Part shown: one piece after another, positions 47,721-57,507 of the stretch
Position numbering within the stretch: position 1 is the first letter of the stretch
How the letters are laid out: each line of letters begins with the position of its first letter
From: Methylomonas koyamae
GTDB taxonomy: Bacteria; Pseudomonadota; Gammaproteobacteria; Methylococcales; Methylomonadaceae
DNA length: 64,000 nucleotides
Assembly (NCBI RefSeq): GCF_019669905.1
Contig: NZ_AP019777.1
Location: forward strand, 1,674,001-1,738,000
Direction: 5' to 3'
Notes under the pieces: generated by a model
Told to the model about the DNA's origin: nothing
Seen by the model: only the letters and a program-made list of their open reading frames with translations
The model's database searches: none
Translations under genes and position numbers: made by a program

Positions 47721-47889
47721 GCGCTTAGGCCAATGCCGTTAAGTTAACAGATTCAATTTTCACACCCCTCTTCAAAAAAGTACCTATAGGGCGGAAGAGG
47801 TTCGGAGGGATTTTTCAAATAAATCTCCCTCTATCCCCCTTTGCTAAAGGGGGAGGCAGGCTGGCTCAACTTTAACGGCATTGGCGCTT
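47721..47889. repeat. MITE-like element with terminal inverted repeats
   Basis: GCCAATGCCGTTAA (from about 47730) and its inverse TTAACGGCATTGG (about 47872-47884) bound about 155 bases. GCGCTT occurs directly outside both ends (47721-47726 and 47884-47889), as a target duplication would. The interior has a perfect TCCCCCTTT/AAAGGGGGA hairpin (47834-47854) and C/T-rich and G/A-rich stretches. No coding capacity. Confidence 0.5.
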
Positions 47890-47970
47890 GAGCCCGGCGG
47901 CTAACGATAAAGGATAAACCCGGCCGGGTAAACCGCTGATCCGGGCCGGATGCGGCGAGCAAAGCAGAGC

Positions 47971-48138
47971 TCAGTCGTCGGCGTAGACTTTGGCCACCAG
48001 TTCCTTGAACCAGCGCGGCCGAAAAATAACCACGTACAAGCCCAGCGCGCTGGTGATCGGAATCGGTCCGATGCTGAAAATAATGAATACCACGAATACC
48101 GCCGCGCATTTGAGCCGGGCGCCGGTCGATGTTTTCAC
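47971..48138 (-). CDS. small membrane protein coupled to the GH17 gene
   Basis: A GTG at 48138, preceded by GGAGAAAATCG, starts 55 residues; it overlaps the stop of the glycosidase gene (GTGA). One hydrophobic helix (AAVFVVFIIFSIGPIPITSALGLYV) is followed by an amphipathic basic tail (IFRPRWFKELVAKVYADD). I do not recognise a family. The tight coupling suggests a role with the glycosidase, for example as a membrane chaperone or subunit. Confidence 0.65.
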   Translation of the reverse strand: MKTSTGARLKCAAVFVVFIIFSIGPIPITSALGLYVVIFRPRWFKELVAKVYADD

Positions 48139-49847
48139 CGATTTTCTCCGCCGATCCGGATACCGCCGTTCTGCGCCTGCTGCTTGGCGTCCGGTCTGCG
48201 CCAGAACGGTAGCGCCAGAATCAGGATGCACAGCAGCCAGCTCAGCAATTGCCGGTTTTGCACCACGTAACCGAGCGCGACCGGCAGGCCCTCGCCGAAG
48301 CTGGGGTGGGCCTGGATGAAGTCGTAGGCCGACATAAACGAATAGGTTTCGCCGGCGACGACGCCGAAGCTGCCGATACCCAGCAACAACGCCAGGCGGC
48401 TGCTGTGTTTGCCGGCAACGGCGTCCGAATCGGCGGCCGCTACCAGATGGTTCAAGCGCCGGCAAAACGCCAATTGGAAAATGCCCAGCGCCGGAATCGC
48501 GAATTGTTCGACCGGAAAGCTCAAATAACGGCCGTCGAACGCCAGCAAATAGGTCTTAACCACGGCCAAGGCCATGAAAAACAGGTAAGCGGTCTGCAGT
48601 GCTTTGCGGTAAGGGCCGGCAACGGCGCTGCCGGCCGCCGCCGCGTGGGCCTGGACCAACAGTAACCCGGCCAGCGCCGCATTGGCGGCAACCAAGGCCA
48701 GTGAATACGCCTGCTGCCATGGGCTGTAACTGGTTTCCCAGGACAGGTCGGCCAGATGCACCAGACCCGCGCCGAATAGCTGGCCCAGCGCCAGATAGGC
48801 CGCCAGTTTGGCCGCCGGCAGGCGTTGCAGGCTGCGCCAAGCGCAAGCGGCCGCCGCCAGGTTCAGCGCCGCCGCCCAGCCGAACTGCACCAGCCAGTCC
48901 GGATTTTCCCGTACCGGCCCGGTCAGCGGAAATACCGGCTCGCGGTCGATGTCGAGCAAGCCCCAATTGGCGCCGACCACGCCTTCGTTATGGCTTTTCC
49001 AGGGCTGATTGAAGGCCTCGACGATGTTGTAATCGAAGCCGTGGCGGTTGGCGACCTGGATCAAATCGCGGATGTATCGCGCCGAATTGACCACGCCGGG
49101 CACCGCCGCGCCACGTTGCCTGCCGACCGAAGGCCAGCCGGATTCGCCGATCAGAATCGGTTTATCCACGCCCATGCTGTGCGCTTTGTCTTCGATCTGG
49201 CGCACGATTTTCTCGACGTGCTCCGCCGCGTGTTCTATCGCAACCGGCTCGTCTTCCCAGTAGGGCAGGATGTGGATGGTAATGAAATCCACTTCCCGGA
49301 ACAGTTGCGGATATTGCAGGTAACTGGACCAAACGTCGGCATAGGTCACCGGCTGCTGCACCGCTTGTTTGACCTGGCGGATGTAGCCGATCAGCGTGTC
49401 GATGTCCATGTCCTTGCGCAGCAACACTTCGTTGCCGACGATCACCCGTTTCACCACGTCCGCATGTTGGTTGGCGGCCTGGATCAGGGTCTGGATTTCC
49501 ACTCGGTTTTCCGGATGTCCGTCGCCCAGCCAGGCGCCCATCATCATGTCCAAGCCGTATTGGCGGGCGTAATCCGGTGTCGGTTGCATGCCGCCGCGCA
49601 CCGAATAGGTGCGGATCGTATACGTTTTGTCGGCGATCAGCCGGGCGTCGTGCTCGATATGCTCCGGCAACGGAAATTTCTGGGCGATAGGACTGAAGCC
49701 GGCATGGTAGGGCGCGAACGACAGGCTGCGCAACTTGCCGGACGGTACGTCCGGGCCGGCGGCTTGCGGTTGGTTTTGGTACCAGGCCAGCGCGGCGTGG
49801 GCGAGAAACACGAATAACAGGCAGAACGGAATTTTCAGCAGCGACAT
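48135..49847 (-). CDS. membrane-bound GH17-family beta-1,3-glucanase-like protein
   Basis: From the ATG at 49847 the protein has 570 residues. An N-terminal signal-anchor is followed by a GH17 TIM barrel (about 45-310) with SFAPYHAGF, the acid/base Glu in RVIVGNEVLL and the nucleophile Glu in ILIGESGWP. The C-terminal half has about seven membrane helices. Related proteins (NdvC-like) are linked to beta-glucan synthesis or trimming in proteobacteria. The active site would face the periplasm. A small membrane protein is coupled downstream. Confidence 0.87.
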   Translation of the reverse strand: MSLLKIPFCLLFVFLAHAALAWYQNQPQAAGPDVPSGKLRSLSFAPYHAGFSPIAQKFPLPEHIEHDARLIADKTYTIRTYSVRGGMQPTPDYARQYGLDMMMGAWLGDGHPENRVEIQTLIQAANQHADVVKRVIVGNEVLLRKDMDIDTLIGYIRQVKQAVQQPVTYADVWSSYLQYPQLFREVDFITIHILPYWEDEPVAIEHAAEHVEKIVRQIEDKAHSMGVDKPILIGESGWPSVGRQRGAAVPGVVNSARYIRDLIQVANRHGFDYNIVEAFNQPWKSHNEGVVGANWGLLDIDREPVFPLTGPVRENPDWLVQFGWAAALNLAAAACAWRSLQRLPAAKLAAYLALGQLFGAGLVHLADLSWETSYSPWQQAYSLALVAANAALAGLLLVQAHAAAAGSAVAGPYRKALQTAYLFFMALAVVKTYLLAFDGRYLSFPVEQFAIPALGIFQLAFCRRLNHLVAAADSDAVAGKHSSRLALLLGIGSFGVVAGETYSFMSAYDFIQAHPSFGEGLPVALGYVVQNRQLLSWLLCILILALPFWRRPDAKQQAQNGGIRIGGENR

Positions 49848-50066
49848 GCGGCAAATGCGGGTAATCAAGGGCGAAGCCGCATTATACACCGGCCGGCGCG
49901 CGGCCTGGCTTCGCCGGCAGGCGGCCAACCCGTCGGCCGCTTTGGTTGGGCTTAATCCTTACGGCCGCTGCCGGTATTGCAAACTGTGCCAAAATACCGG
50001 TATTCGAAGGGCCCGGGCGCGCCCGGAGAAGGCGACCCACGTTCCGCAACCTTTCTATCATTTGCC

Positions 50067-53000
50067 ATGGCACGAAACCCCTTTATTTTATTGGCGACAG
50101 CGGCTTATCTGCTGTTCGGCCTGGCGTGGATATTTCTGTCAGACCGCTTGTTGGCGTATATCCCGGATATCGAGTCGCTGGTCTGGTTATCGACCGCGAA
50201 AGGGGCGTTGTTCGTCGTCGCCACCGCCGGTTTTCTGTTTTTCGCGTTGAACGCAGTGCCGCCGGCGGCGCTACCCGGTCAAACCGAAACCCAAGCCGGT
50301 CTGGCTGCCGCGGCCGGCCGGTTTCTGGATAAACCGCGGCGCTGGCCGATGTATCTGTTTGCCGTCGGCGTGACCTTGGCGACGTTGTGGGTCAGGCAGG
50401 CGTTGGTTGTGCCGTTCGGCGAGCGGCCGATGTTGGTGTTATTCATGCTACCGGTGGTGTTCAGCGCCTTGCTCGGCGGCAGCGGTCCCGGATTCGCCGC
50501 GACCTTACTGTCGGCCGCCTGCGTCGATTACTGGGGCACCGCGCCGTTCAATAACCTGGCGGTGGTATCGGCCGTCGACGGTTTGCAACTGGCTATTTTC
50601 CTGGTGTCCGGCCTTACCGTATCCTGGCTCTGCGGCCGGCTACAGCGCTCGTTGCAGGAGGCGCAATCCACCCGTTACATGCTGCAAGCCATCGTCGAAG
50701 GCACTTCGGACGCGGTGTTCGCCAAAGATGCCCAAGGCCGCTACCTACTGGCCAACGCCGCCACCTGCGACTTGGTCGGCAGACCGCGGGAGGAGATCGT
50801 CGGCAACGACGATCTGGCGTTGTTTCCGCCGGAGATCGGTCAGGCCTTCATGGCGAACGACCGCGCCGCGATGCTGAGCGGCAAAACCATCATGGTCGAC
50901 GAGCATTTGGAGAACCGGAACGGGCTGGTGTTGGAATTCCAGACCATTAAGGGACCGATCTTCGGCCGCAATGGCCTGCCGGTCGGCATGTTCGCCGTCG
51001 GCCGCGACGTCACCGAGCGCAAGCGCTTGATCGATACCATCGAGCAACAGCGTGCGGCGTTGGCGGCCAGCGAAGCCCGCTTCCGCCAGTTATACGAACA
51101 ATCGCCGATTGCCTTCGCTACCAGCAACCGCAATGGCGAATTCCTGTCGATGAACCGCGAATTCGTCAAGCTATTCGGCTATGCGGCGGACGAATTGGCC
51201 ACGGTCCAGGCTTGGCGGGACAAAACCATTGCCGATCCGGAACAGCGCGTGCGCCAATTCGAAATTTGCGAACGAAACTGGAACGATCCGGCCTCAACCG
51301 AACCGGTTCAGCCCGAATTGCCGGTGCGTTGTAAGGACGGTAGCCTGAAAACGGTATTGCTGAGCCGGGTCCGCTTGGGCGACGAAATGTTGTTGGCGGT
51401 GTTGGACATCAGCGAGCGCAAGCGGGCCGAAGATGCTTTGGCGGACAGCGAAGAGCGCTTGCGGGTGCTGATCGAGCATGCGCCGGCGGCGTTGGCGATG
51501 TTCGACCGCGACATGCGTTATCTGGCCGCCAGCAAGCGTTGGCGCGACGATTATCGCTTGGGCGAACGCCAACTTTACGGCGAGTCGCACTATGCCGTGT
51601 TTCCCGAGATCAACGCAGATTTGAAAGCCGTGCACCGGCGCGGCCTGTCCGGCGAGGTTGTGCGTGACGACGAAGCCTATTTCCCACGGAGCGACGGCAG
51701 CGGTCAATGGCAGAAATGGGAGGTCAGGCCCTGGCCGGCGCGCGATGGCTCGGTCGGTGGCATCGTCATCTTCACCGAGGACATCAGCGAACGCAAAGCC
51801 GCCGAAAGCGAACGCTACCGCTTGTCGGAAGCGTTGCGCCAATCCGCCGCGCCGAGCGTGATTACTGCCGCCGACGGCACCATCGAGTTTGTCAACCCGG
51901 CCTTTTTGCAATTGTTCGGTTACACGGAGGACGAAGTCCGCGGCCGCCATCCGAGTTTTTTGGCGCCGGACGACCCCGAGGTTCAAGCCGAACAACGGGA
52001 TATCTTGCGCCAGGCCTTTGCCCAGGGCGGCTACGCCCGCGAAGTCGTGCGTCGGACCAAGGACGGCAGCTTGGTGCCGGTGTTCTTGACGGTAACCAGC
52101 ATTCGGGACAGGCACGGCGTGTTTCTCGGGCTGATGACGACGCTGTTCGATTTGCGCGAGATCAAAGCCAAGGAGGCGGAATTAGCGGCGCGGGAAATTT
52201 TTTACCGAGCCATTCTCGACAATGTCCCGGCGCTGATCGGCTATTGGGACCGGGAGCTGGTCAACGGATTCGGCAATGCCGCCTATGCCGATTGGTTTGG
52301 TATCGATACCGCCGGCATGGCCGGCAAACATGTCAGGGAAATCCTGGCGGACGAGCTGTACCAGGATAATTTGCCGCATATCGAGGCCGTGCTGCGCGGC
52401 GAAAAACAAGTGTTCGACAAGCAATATCCGGCCCGCAACGGCCGCCCCGGCCGCCACGCCCTGGTGCAATACCTGCCCGATATCCGCGACGGCCGGGTGC
52501 GCGGATTCTATGCCATCGTTTCCGACGTGACCCATTTGAAGCGGGCCGAAGCCGAACTGGAGAAACACCGCTTCCATTTGGAGCGCTTGGTCGAGGCCCG
52601 CACCGAGGAAGTCAGGCAGGCGGAACAGCGCTACCGGCAAGTGGTCGAGTCCAGTGCGGAAGGCATATTGGAACTCGACGCCCAAGGCGCGGTGCGGATG
52701 GCGAATCCGGCCGCAGTGCGCTTGCTCGGCTACCGCGCCGAGGATTTCCTCGGCCGCAACGTGCACGACCTGATCCATTACCGCCGGGCCGACCGCTCGC
52801 CTTGCGTCGCTGCCGATTGCCAATTATTCAATGCCGTGGTCGGCGGCAAGGTGTTGCGGCTGGACAGCGAAGTATTCTGGCATGCGCAAGCGCGCGCGAT
52901 TCCGGTATCGGTCGCGACTCACCCGATCTGGGAGGGCGGCCGGTTGTCCGGCGCGGTGATGAGTTTTTACGACAACACCGAGCGTTACCTGGCCGACCAG

Positions 53001-54530
53001 GCCCGGGAGGAAGCCCGGCGCGCGGCGGAACAGTTGGCGCGGATGAAAAGCGAGTTCCTGGCCAATATGTCGCACGAGATTCGCACGCCGCTGAACGGCG
53101 TACTCGGACTGGCGCAAATCGGTTACCGCGATAGCGTCGGCCGCGGCGAAACCCAGCAGATCTTTTCCCGCATTCTCGATTCCGGCAAGCTGTTGCTGAC
53201 CATCATCAACGACATTCTGGATCTTTCCAAAATCGAAGCCGGCAAACTCGAAATCGAAAGCGTGCCGCTCGACCCCGGCTATCTGGTCGACGAATTGTTG
53301 CAAAATTTTGCCGCAGCCAGCGCCGCCAAGGGCTTGAAACTGTACGCCCGCAAAGATGCGCTGCCCAAGGCCTGCCTCGGCGATCCGGTCCGGGTTTCCC
53401 AAATCCTGATCAACCTGGTGTCCAATGCCGTCAAATTCACCGAATCCGGCGAAATTTGCCTAGCCGCCGGCCGCGAACACGGCGAATTGGTGTTCAGCGT
53501 CCGCGACACCGGGATAGGCATCGCCGCACAGGATCAGGCACGTTTGTTCGAAGCCTTCGAGCAGGCCGACAGTGCCACCACCCGCAAGTTCGGCGGCACC
53601 GGCCTGGGCCTGGCGATCAGCCGGCGTCTGGCGAATTTGATGGGCGGCACGCTCAGCGTGGCGAGTGCGTTGGGCCGGGGCAGCACCTTTACCTTACGCT
53701 TGCCGCTTCCGGAAAGCGACCAAACGGCCAGTCCGGCCGCGCTGCCGCGTACCTCCGGCGACCGGCGTCTCCGCGGGCTGCGGATTCTGGCGGCCGAGGA
53801 TAATCCGATCAACCAAATGGTATTGGCAGACTTTTTGCGCCAGGAAGGCGCCGAGGTGCATATGGTCGGCAACGGCCTTTTGGCGGTGGCGGCCTTGGAA
53901 CAAGCTCCGCAGGATTTCGATCTGGTATTGATGGACGTGCAGATGCCGGAGCTCGACGGTTACGAGGCCACCCGCCGCATCAAACGCATTGCGCCGGCGT
54001 TGCCGGTAGTCGGCCAGACCGCCCATGCCCTGAAGGAAGAACATATGCGTTGTCTGGCGGCGGGCATGGCGGCGACGTTGATCAAGCCGCTCGATATCGA
54101 AATGCTGGTGGCGGCCGTGCTCGAATACGCCGGAAAAACCGGCGGCCAGCAGGCACTGCCGGCGTTGGCGCCGGCTTTGGCCGAGCCGGTGCCGGTTGCG
54201 ACCGTCGATTGGCCGGCGCTGCTGAAAAAGTTTCCCAACCAAACCGAATTCGTCGATCGGCTGGTACGGATGGCGGTCGATTGCCACGCCGGCGATGCCG
54301 AACCGTTGCGCGATGCGGCGGCAAACGGCGATTTAAAGGCGCTGGAGCGGATTGCGCATAACCTGAAAGGCATGGCCGGCAATATTTGTGCGCCGGAGCT
54401 GGAAGCGGTTTCGATGCGGGTGTTGCGCTCGGCCCGGCTTGGCGACGAACATGCGTTGCGCCAGACCGGCGAGTTGATCGACGCCTTGCAGCGGGCTTTG
54501 GCCGAATTGGCGCGGGGCCGTCCGGGTTGA
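50067..54530 (+). CDS. membrane multi-PAS hybrid histidine kinase with REC and Hpt
   Basis: From the ATG at 50067 the protein has 1487 residues; earlier codons of the frame lack a hydrophobic leader. The N-terminus has two helices, then a KdpD-like DUF4118 membrane block (about 95-205). About six PAS domains follow, then HisKA (MSHEIRTPLNGVLGL), HATPase (GTGLGLAIS), a receiver (LMDVQMPELDG, TLIKPLD) and a C-terminal Hpt with IAHNLKGMAGN. Phosphorelay residues are complete. No response regulator gene is adjacent, so the output partner is elsewhere. Confidence 0.92.
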   Translation: MARNPFILLATAAYLLFGLAWIFLSDRLLAYIPDIESLVWLSTAKGALFVVATAGFLFFALNAVPPAALPGQTETQAGLAAAAGRFLDKPRRWPMYLFAVGVTLATLWVRQALVVPFGERPMLVLFMLPVVFSALLGGSGPGFAATLLSAACVDYWGTAPFNNLAVVSAVDGLQLAIFLVSGLTVSWLCGRLQRSLQEAQSTRYMLQAIVEGTSDAVFAKDAQGRYLLANAATCDLVGRPREEIVGNDDLALFPPEIGQAFMANDRAAMLSGKTIMVDEHLENRNGLVLEFQTIKGPIFGRNGLPVGMFAVGRDVTERKRLIDTIEQQRAALAASEARFRQLYEQSPIAFATSNRNGEFLSMNREFVKLFGYAADELATVQAWRDKTIADPEQRVRQFEICERNWNDPASTEPVQPELPVRCKDGSLKTVLLSRVRLGDEMLLAVLDISERKRAEDALADSEERLRVLIEHAPAALAMFDRDMRYLAASKRWRDDYRLGERQLYGESHYAVFPEINADLKAVHRRGLSGEVVRDDEAYFPRSDGSGQWQKWEVRPWPARDGSVGGIVIFTEDISERKAAESERYRLSEALRQSAAPSVITAADGTIEFVNPAFLQLFGYTEDEVRGRHPSFLAPDDPEVQAEQRDILRQAFAQGGYAREVVRRTKDGSLVPVFLTVTSIRDRHGVFLGLMTTLFDLREIKAKEAELAAREIFYRAILDNVPALIGYWDRELVNGFGNAAYADWFGIDTAGMAGKHVREILADELYQDNLPHIEAVLRGEKQVFDKQYPARNGRPGRHALVQYLPDIRDGRVRGFYAIVSDVTHLKRAEAELEKHRFHLERLVEARTEEVRQAEQRYRQVVESSAEGILELDAQGAVRMANPAAVRLLGYRAEDFLGRNVHDLIHYRRADRSPCVAADCQLFNAVVGGKVLRLDSEVFWHAQARAIPVSVATHPIWEGGRLSGAVMSFYDNTERYLADQAREEARRAAEQLARMKSEFLANMSHEIRTPLNGVLGLAQIGYRDSVGRGETQQIFSRILDSGKLLLTIINDILDLSKIEAGKLEIESVPLDPGYLVDELLQNFAAASAAKGLKLYARKDALPKACLGDPVRVSQILINLVSNAVKFTESGEICLAAGREHGELVFSVRDTGIGIAAQDQARLFEAFEQADSATTRKFGGTGLGLAISRRLANLMGGTLSVASALGRGSTFTLRLPLPESDQTASPAALPRTSGDRRLRGLRILAAEDNPINQMVLADFLRQEGAEVHMVGNGLLAVAALEQAPQDFDLVLMDVQMPELDGYEATRRIKRIAPALPVVGQTAHALKEEHMRCLAAGMAATLIKPLDIEMLVAAVLEYAGKTGGQQALPALAPALAEPVPVATVDWPALLKKFPNQTEFVDRLVRMAVDCHAGDAEPLRDAAANGDLKALERIAHNLKGMAGNICAPELEAVSMRVLRSARLGDEHALRQTGELIDALQRALAELARGRPG

Positions 54531-54569
54531 TGCCCTCCGGCCGACGGCTCGGCGCCGGCGAGTACCCGG

Positions 54570-55191
54570 CTAGCCGAGAAAGCTGCGCATCGCGCCGATC
54601 ACCTGTTGCGCCGCGCTGAGGTGGGGGAAGTGGCCGTCGGCGTCGATAAGCTGCTACACGCTGTGCTGGATTTGGCTTTGCAGATATTCGGCGGTCGCCG
54701 GCGGCACCAATAGGTCGTTGCGGGATTGCAGGATCAGGGTGGGGATGTCGAGTTGGCCGATTTCCTGCCGGTAATCGGTACTGCAGTACCGAATACAGCA
54801 CGGTCAGCAACCGCTCCGGCGGGTAAGCGTTCAGGCAATCGGTGAAATAACGGCCGAGTTCGGGCCGGTCCGGATTGGCCATCGCGGCGGAAGCGAAGCT
54901 TGCCCGCCAGCCTGGGTAACTTTGCGTGGCGGCGGCGTAAATCTCGTCGATGTCTTTTTGGGCGAAACCGCCGATGTAACCGTCGCCGTTCAAATAGCGC
55001 GGGCTGGCGCCGAGCAGGACTAATTTCGCAATTCGCTGAGGCGCTTGCAGCGCGGCCAGCACGCCGACGATGGCTCACATCGAATGGCCGACCAGGACGG
55101 CTTCTGTAACGTCGAGATGCGCTAATACGCCGGCAATGGAAGAGTCTTCGGCAAGCTCTTCCTCTGTCCATTGTGGCGGTGCATTCGTCAT
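54570..55191 (-). pseudogene. RsbQ-like alpha/beta hydrolase remnant fused to an R-gene-like stub
   Basis: The first 18 codons (MTNAPPQWTEEELAEDSS) overlap the methyltransferase stop as ATGA and resemble the start of XamI-type endonucleases. From about 55137 the frame becomes an RsbQ-like hydrolase: LVGHSM then an in-frame TGA at the nucleophile elbow, SPRYLNGDGYIGGF, a frameshift near 54780, DIPTLILQSRNDLLVP, a second stop (TAG), and DADGHFPHLS with the catalytic His. The hydrolase lacks its N-terminal third. It is dead. The fusion suggests a deletion that joined the R-M locus to the hydrolase gene. Confidence 0.75.
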
Positions 55192-56774
55192 GCAAAAAAC
55201 GTTTCCAGGTTTGGGATGCGTAGGCGCTCGATTTCTTTCGGTTCGAACTTGGTTAAGCCACCGGCATATGTTCTACCGCTACCGGTATGGATGTTGTTAT
55301 TGAGCCAAACAACCAGATTTGCAATCACGTTTTCCGGCAGTGGCTCGCGCGGATACAAGCCATGCGCAATGTTGATATGTCTGGCTTCGCACAAGTTAAT
55401 AGTGAACTGTGGCGGTCGCCGGGCCATATAAGTGCAGAGGATGGGTGCCGGGGCCTTAAGGCCGACCGACCACCACGCTTTGCGGTGTTGGGCAATATAA
55501 CCTTGGTCTGCACCCTGGGTTTTTGCCCAGGAAAGAAATTGATCGATGCGCCGACGCTCTTCTTCGGTGAAATCGTCCAGTTCGGCCGGTAAATCAATGA
55601 CGCGACGCAGTTGGGCGGTGGACTGTAAACGTTGGCCGGCATCGATTAAATCCTTGGCTTTAGTGACTGCGGCGAGTTTAACGCGCTCCGGCAAACGTTC
55701 CGCGCGTTCGCCGGCAATCCAGATGCCGTTTGCGCCGGTGACCTGGCCGCGATGCACCCTAAACAGTTCGCCGAGTTCGCTCCCGCCAGTCTGAGAATGA
55801 CCGGTCGGTCGAACGACGATTGACCAACGCGGCGCCGCTCTCAATTGCTCGCGCTCGACATCCTCGCCTTTGTTCAAGCCATTCAAACTGGCGAGTTCGT
55901 CGACCGAACGAACCCTTACCGGTATCTCTTTTTCGCCAACACGAAAACAAGTAATTGCGGCTGTTGTTGCTGTTCCAGGAAATGCCTCGACCTTGGGCTC
56001 CAAAACATGAATTGCGACACCACCCAATTCGCTAAGCAGAAGCCGGCGCAAAGCCGAGCCGTAATTCACATCTAACCACTCGGCAGAAGTAATCAATGCA
56101 CCCAGATCACCGGGCTTAGCCAATAAGCGCGTTTGCAAGAAAAAGTGTAAATGTAATCCCGCCAGGGCGCTGGCCTTAATGCCGAATTCCGCGAAACGCG
56201 ATGTGTACCAAGACTTCCAGTCCTCGGCAATCTGGTGGTGGCGAACGTAAGGAGGATTACCGATAAAAGCCGTTACACCGGCACAACGGGGAAGTTTGAC
56301 GGTACGGTAGTCTTTAACCAATACGGTGGCTCTTGCCGTCCAGCCGCGCACCGCTAAATTAGCCCTTAGCATTAACGCCGCCAGAGGGTCTATTTCAATG
56401 GCGATGAGTTGGGCATTTGGAAACGTTTCACCCGATGCAATGATGAAGCGGCCGGACCCGGCCCCAGGGTCGACGATACGAGTGGGTATTCCTTGTTCTT
56501 TTAACCACGCCATCATGGAGTGGATGATGGGCGAGGGGGTATAGACGGCACCGATACTGCGACGATGGTGCGCCGGCCGGATTATTGAAAAGGCTTCGCC
56601 GAGGGGATCGTTTCCTTGCCAAATCGACTCGCGAATCGAGTCAATATCATGCGCAGGTAAACTTTTGGCCGAAACAAGCCGTATTATTTTTCGCTCTACG
56701 CCAGATAGATTGGTGCGGTCATCAAGTAGCCCGACACAGGCAGCGATTAATTCCAATTCAGTCAGAATTTTCAC
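55188..56774 (-). CDS. N6-adenine DNA methyltransferase (gamma class, XamI/TaqI-like)
   Basis: This 528-residue protein has AdoMet motif I VDPGAGSGRF (101-110), motif X-like GAVYTPSPI (75-83) and catalytic motif IV NPPY (173-176, followed by VRHH). A C-terminal target-recognition region (VHRGQVTGANGIWI, INLCEARHINIAHGLYP) follows. It methylates adenine within an unknown DNA site. A ribbon-helix-helix gene overlaps its start by 4 bases. On the other side an ATGA overlap leads into what appears to be a stub of the endonuclease gene, so it is now probably an orphan methylase. GC is lower than the flanks. Confidence 0.9.
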   Translation of the reverse strand: MKILTELELIAACVGLLDDRTNLSGVERKIIRLVSAKSLPAHDIDSIRESIWQGNDPLGEAFSIIRPAHHRRSIGAVYTPSPIIHSMMAWLKEQGIPTRIVDPGAGSGRFIIASGETFPNAQLIAIEIDPLAALMLRANLAVRGWTARATVLVKDYRTVKLPRCAGVTAFIGNPPYVRHHQIAEDWKSWYTSRFAEFGIKASALAGLHLHFFLQTRLLAKPGDLGALITSAEWLDVNYGSALRRLLLSELGGVAIHVLEPKVEAFPGTATTAAITCFRVGEKEIPVRVRSVDELASLNGLNKGEDVEREQLRAAPRWSIVVRPTGHSQTGGSELGELFRVHRGQVTGANGIWIAGERAERLPERVKLAAVTKAKDLIDAGQRLQSTAQLRRVIDLPAELDDFTEEERRRIDQFLSWAKTQGADQGYIAQHRKAWWSVGLKAPAPILCTYMARRPPQFTINLCEARHINIAHGLYPREPLPENVIANLVVWLNNNIHTGSGRTYAGGLTKFEPKEIERLRIPNLETFFA

Positions 56775-56956
56775 TTTGGTCTTCGCGCCACTTCTACGAA
56801 TAAATCCACTTGGCCTTGTTGTTTGTCAACGAACGCTCTCATAAATTCGCGCAGAACATCGGCCGCAACGCGATCTTGTTCGCGGCAAGCGGTTACGAAC
56901 GCATCGCGTAGTTCCTTTTCCACCCGTATGCGCATTCCTGAATCTTTAATAGACAT
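56771..56956 (-). CDS. ribbon-helix-helix protein, putative R-M controller or antitoxin-like
   Basis: This 61-residue protein has the RHH pattern: strand MRIRVEKEL (about 8-16), helix RDAFVTACREQD and helix VAADVLREFMRAFVDKQ. The stop overlaps the methyltransferase ATG as ATGA. Small RHH proteins repress their own promoters and often act as antitoxins or controllers. Position ahead of the methylase suggests it times expression of the R-M operon. No toxin gene is adjacent. Confidence 0.72.
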   Translation of the reverse strand: MSIKDSGMRIRVEKELRDAFVTACREQDRVAADVLREFMRAFVDKQQGQVDLFVEVARRPK

Positions 56957-57507
56957 GTCGAAATCTTAAGAGATGGATACACGTTTGTGTATCCATACTA
57001 CCTAACCAAATTTTTCATAATTTGTGTCATTAGGTTTTCACTAACGTGGCACCTATTTCATTAATAGGTCATCCGACATTTCGGACCGACAGCCGAGTTT
57101 CTTGCTTTTGTCCGGCCTCGGCAATCGCTCCTGCATTGCTCTACCTCCCGCATCCATGCAGTCGAAAAGCAAGAAGCCGAAGAAAAGGCCGCCCCACATC
57201 GCCTTGATCCTGCGCTTCTAGAAAACCATCCCTGGTTTTCGTCCCGCGGGCCAGCCTTTTGGCTGTTCAAATTTGCTCCAGGCAAATTTCTCGGTTTTGG
57301 CGAGGGTTTTGGGAAGGGCTGTCTTAGCCCTCCGAAAACGCGCGGCCTCCTTGCCGCGCCCCATGCGGGCTTATCTCGCCAAAGGCTGCGATGCTCGGAG
57401 CGGCGTAAGGAGACAAAAGCCATGCCTGCGGCATTTTTCGCTACGCGTTTTTCCTGCCACAGGCTGGAACACGCGATAAGTCCAAAGCGAGCAACTAAAA
57501 CCGCAAT
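56957..57507. other. non-coding region with an array of perfect hairpins
   Basis: Between 57221 and 57434 six hairpins follow one another: GAAAACCA/TGGTTTTC (57221-57240), CAGCC/GGCTG (57252-57265), AAATTTGC/GCAAATTT (57269-57289), AGGGCT/AGCCCT with outer GTTTT/AAAAC pairs (57306-57339), GCGCGGC/GCCGCGC (57340-57359) and ATGCC/GGCAT (57422-57434). A minus-strand open frame of 120 codons covers most of it but looks like low-complexity shadow (many Arg and Ser, no domain). This could be a structured RNA or a composite repeat. Confidence 0.55.

Noticed and set aside
57061..57423. 120-codon minus-strand open frame in the hairpin array
   Set aside because: It has no ribosome-binding site, is dominated by Arg and Ser and coincides with the hairpins, so it looks like a shadow.
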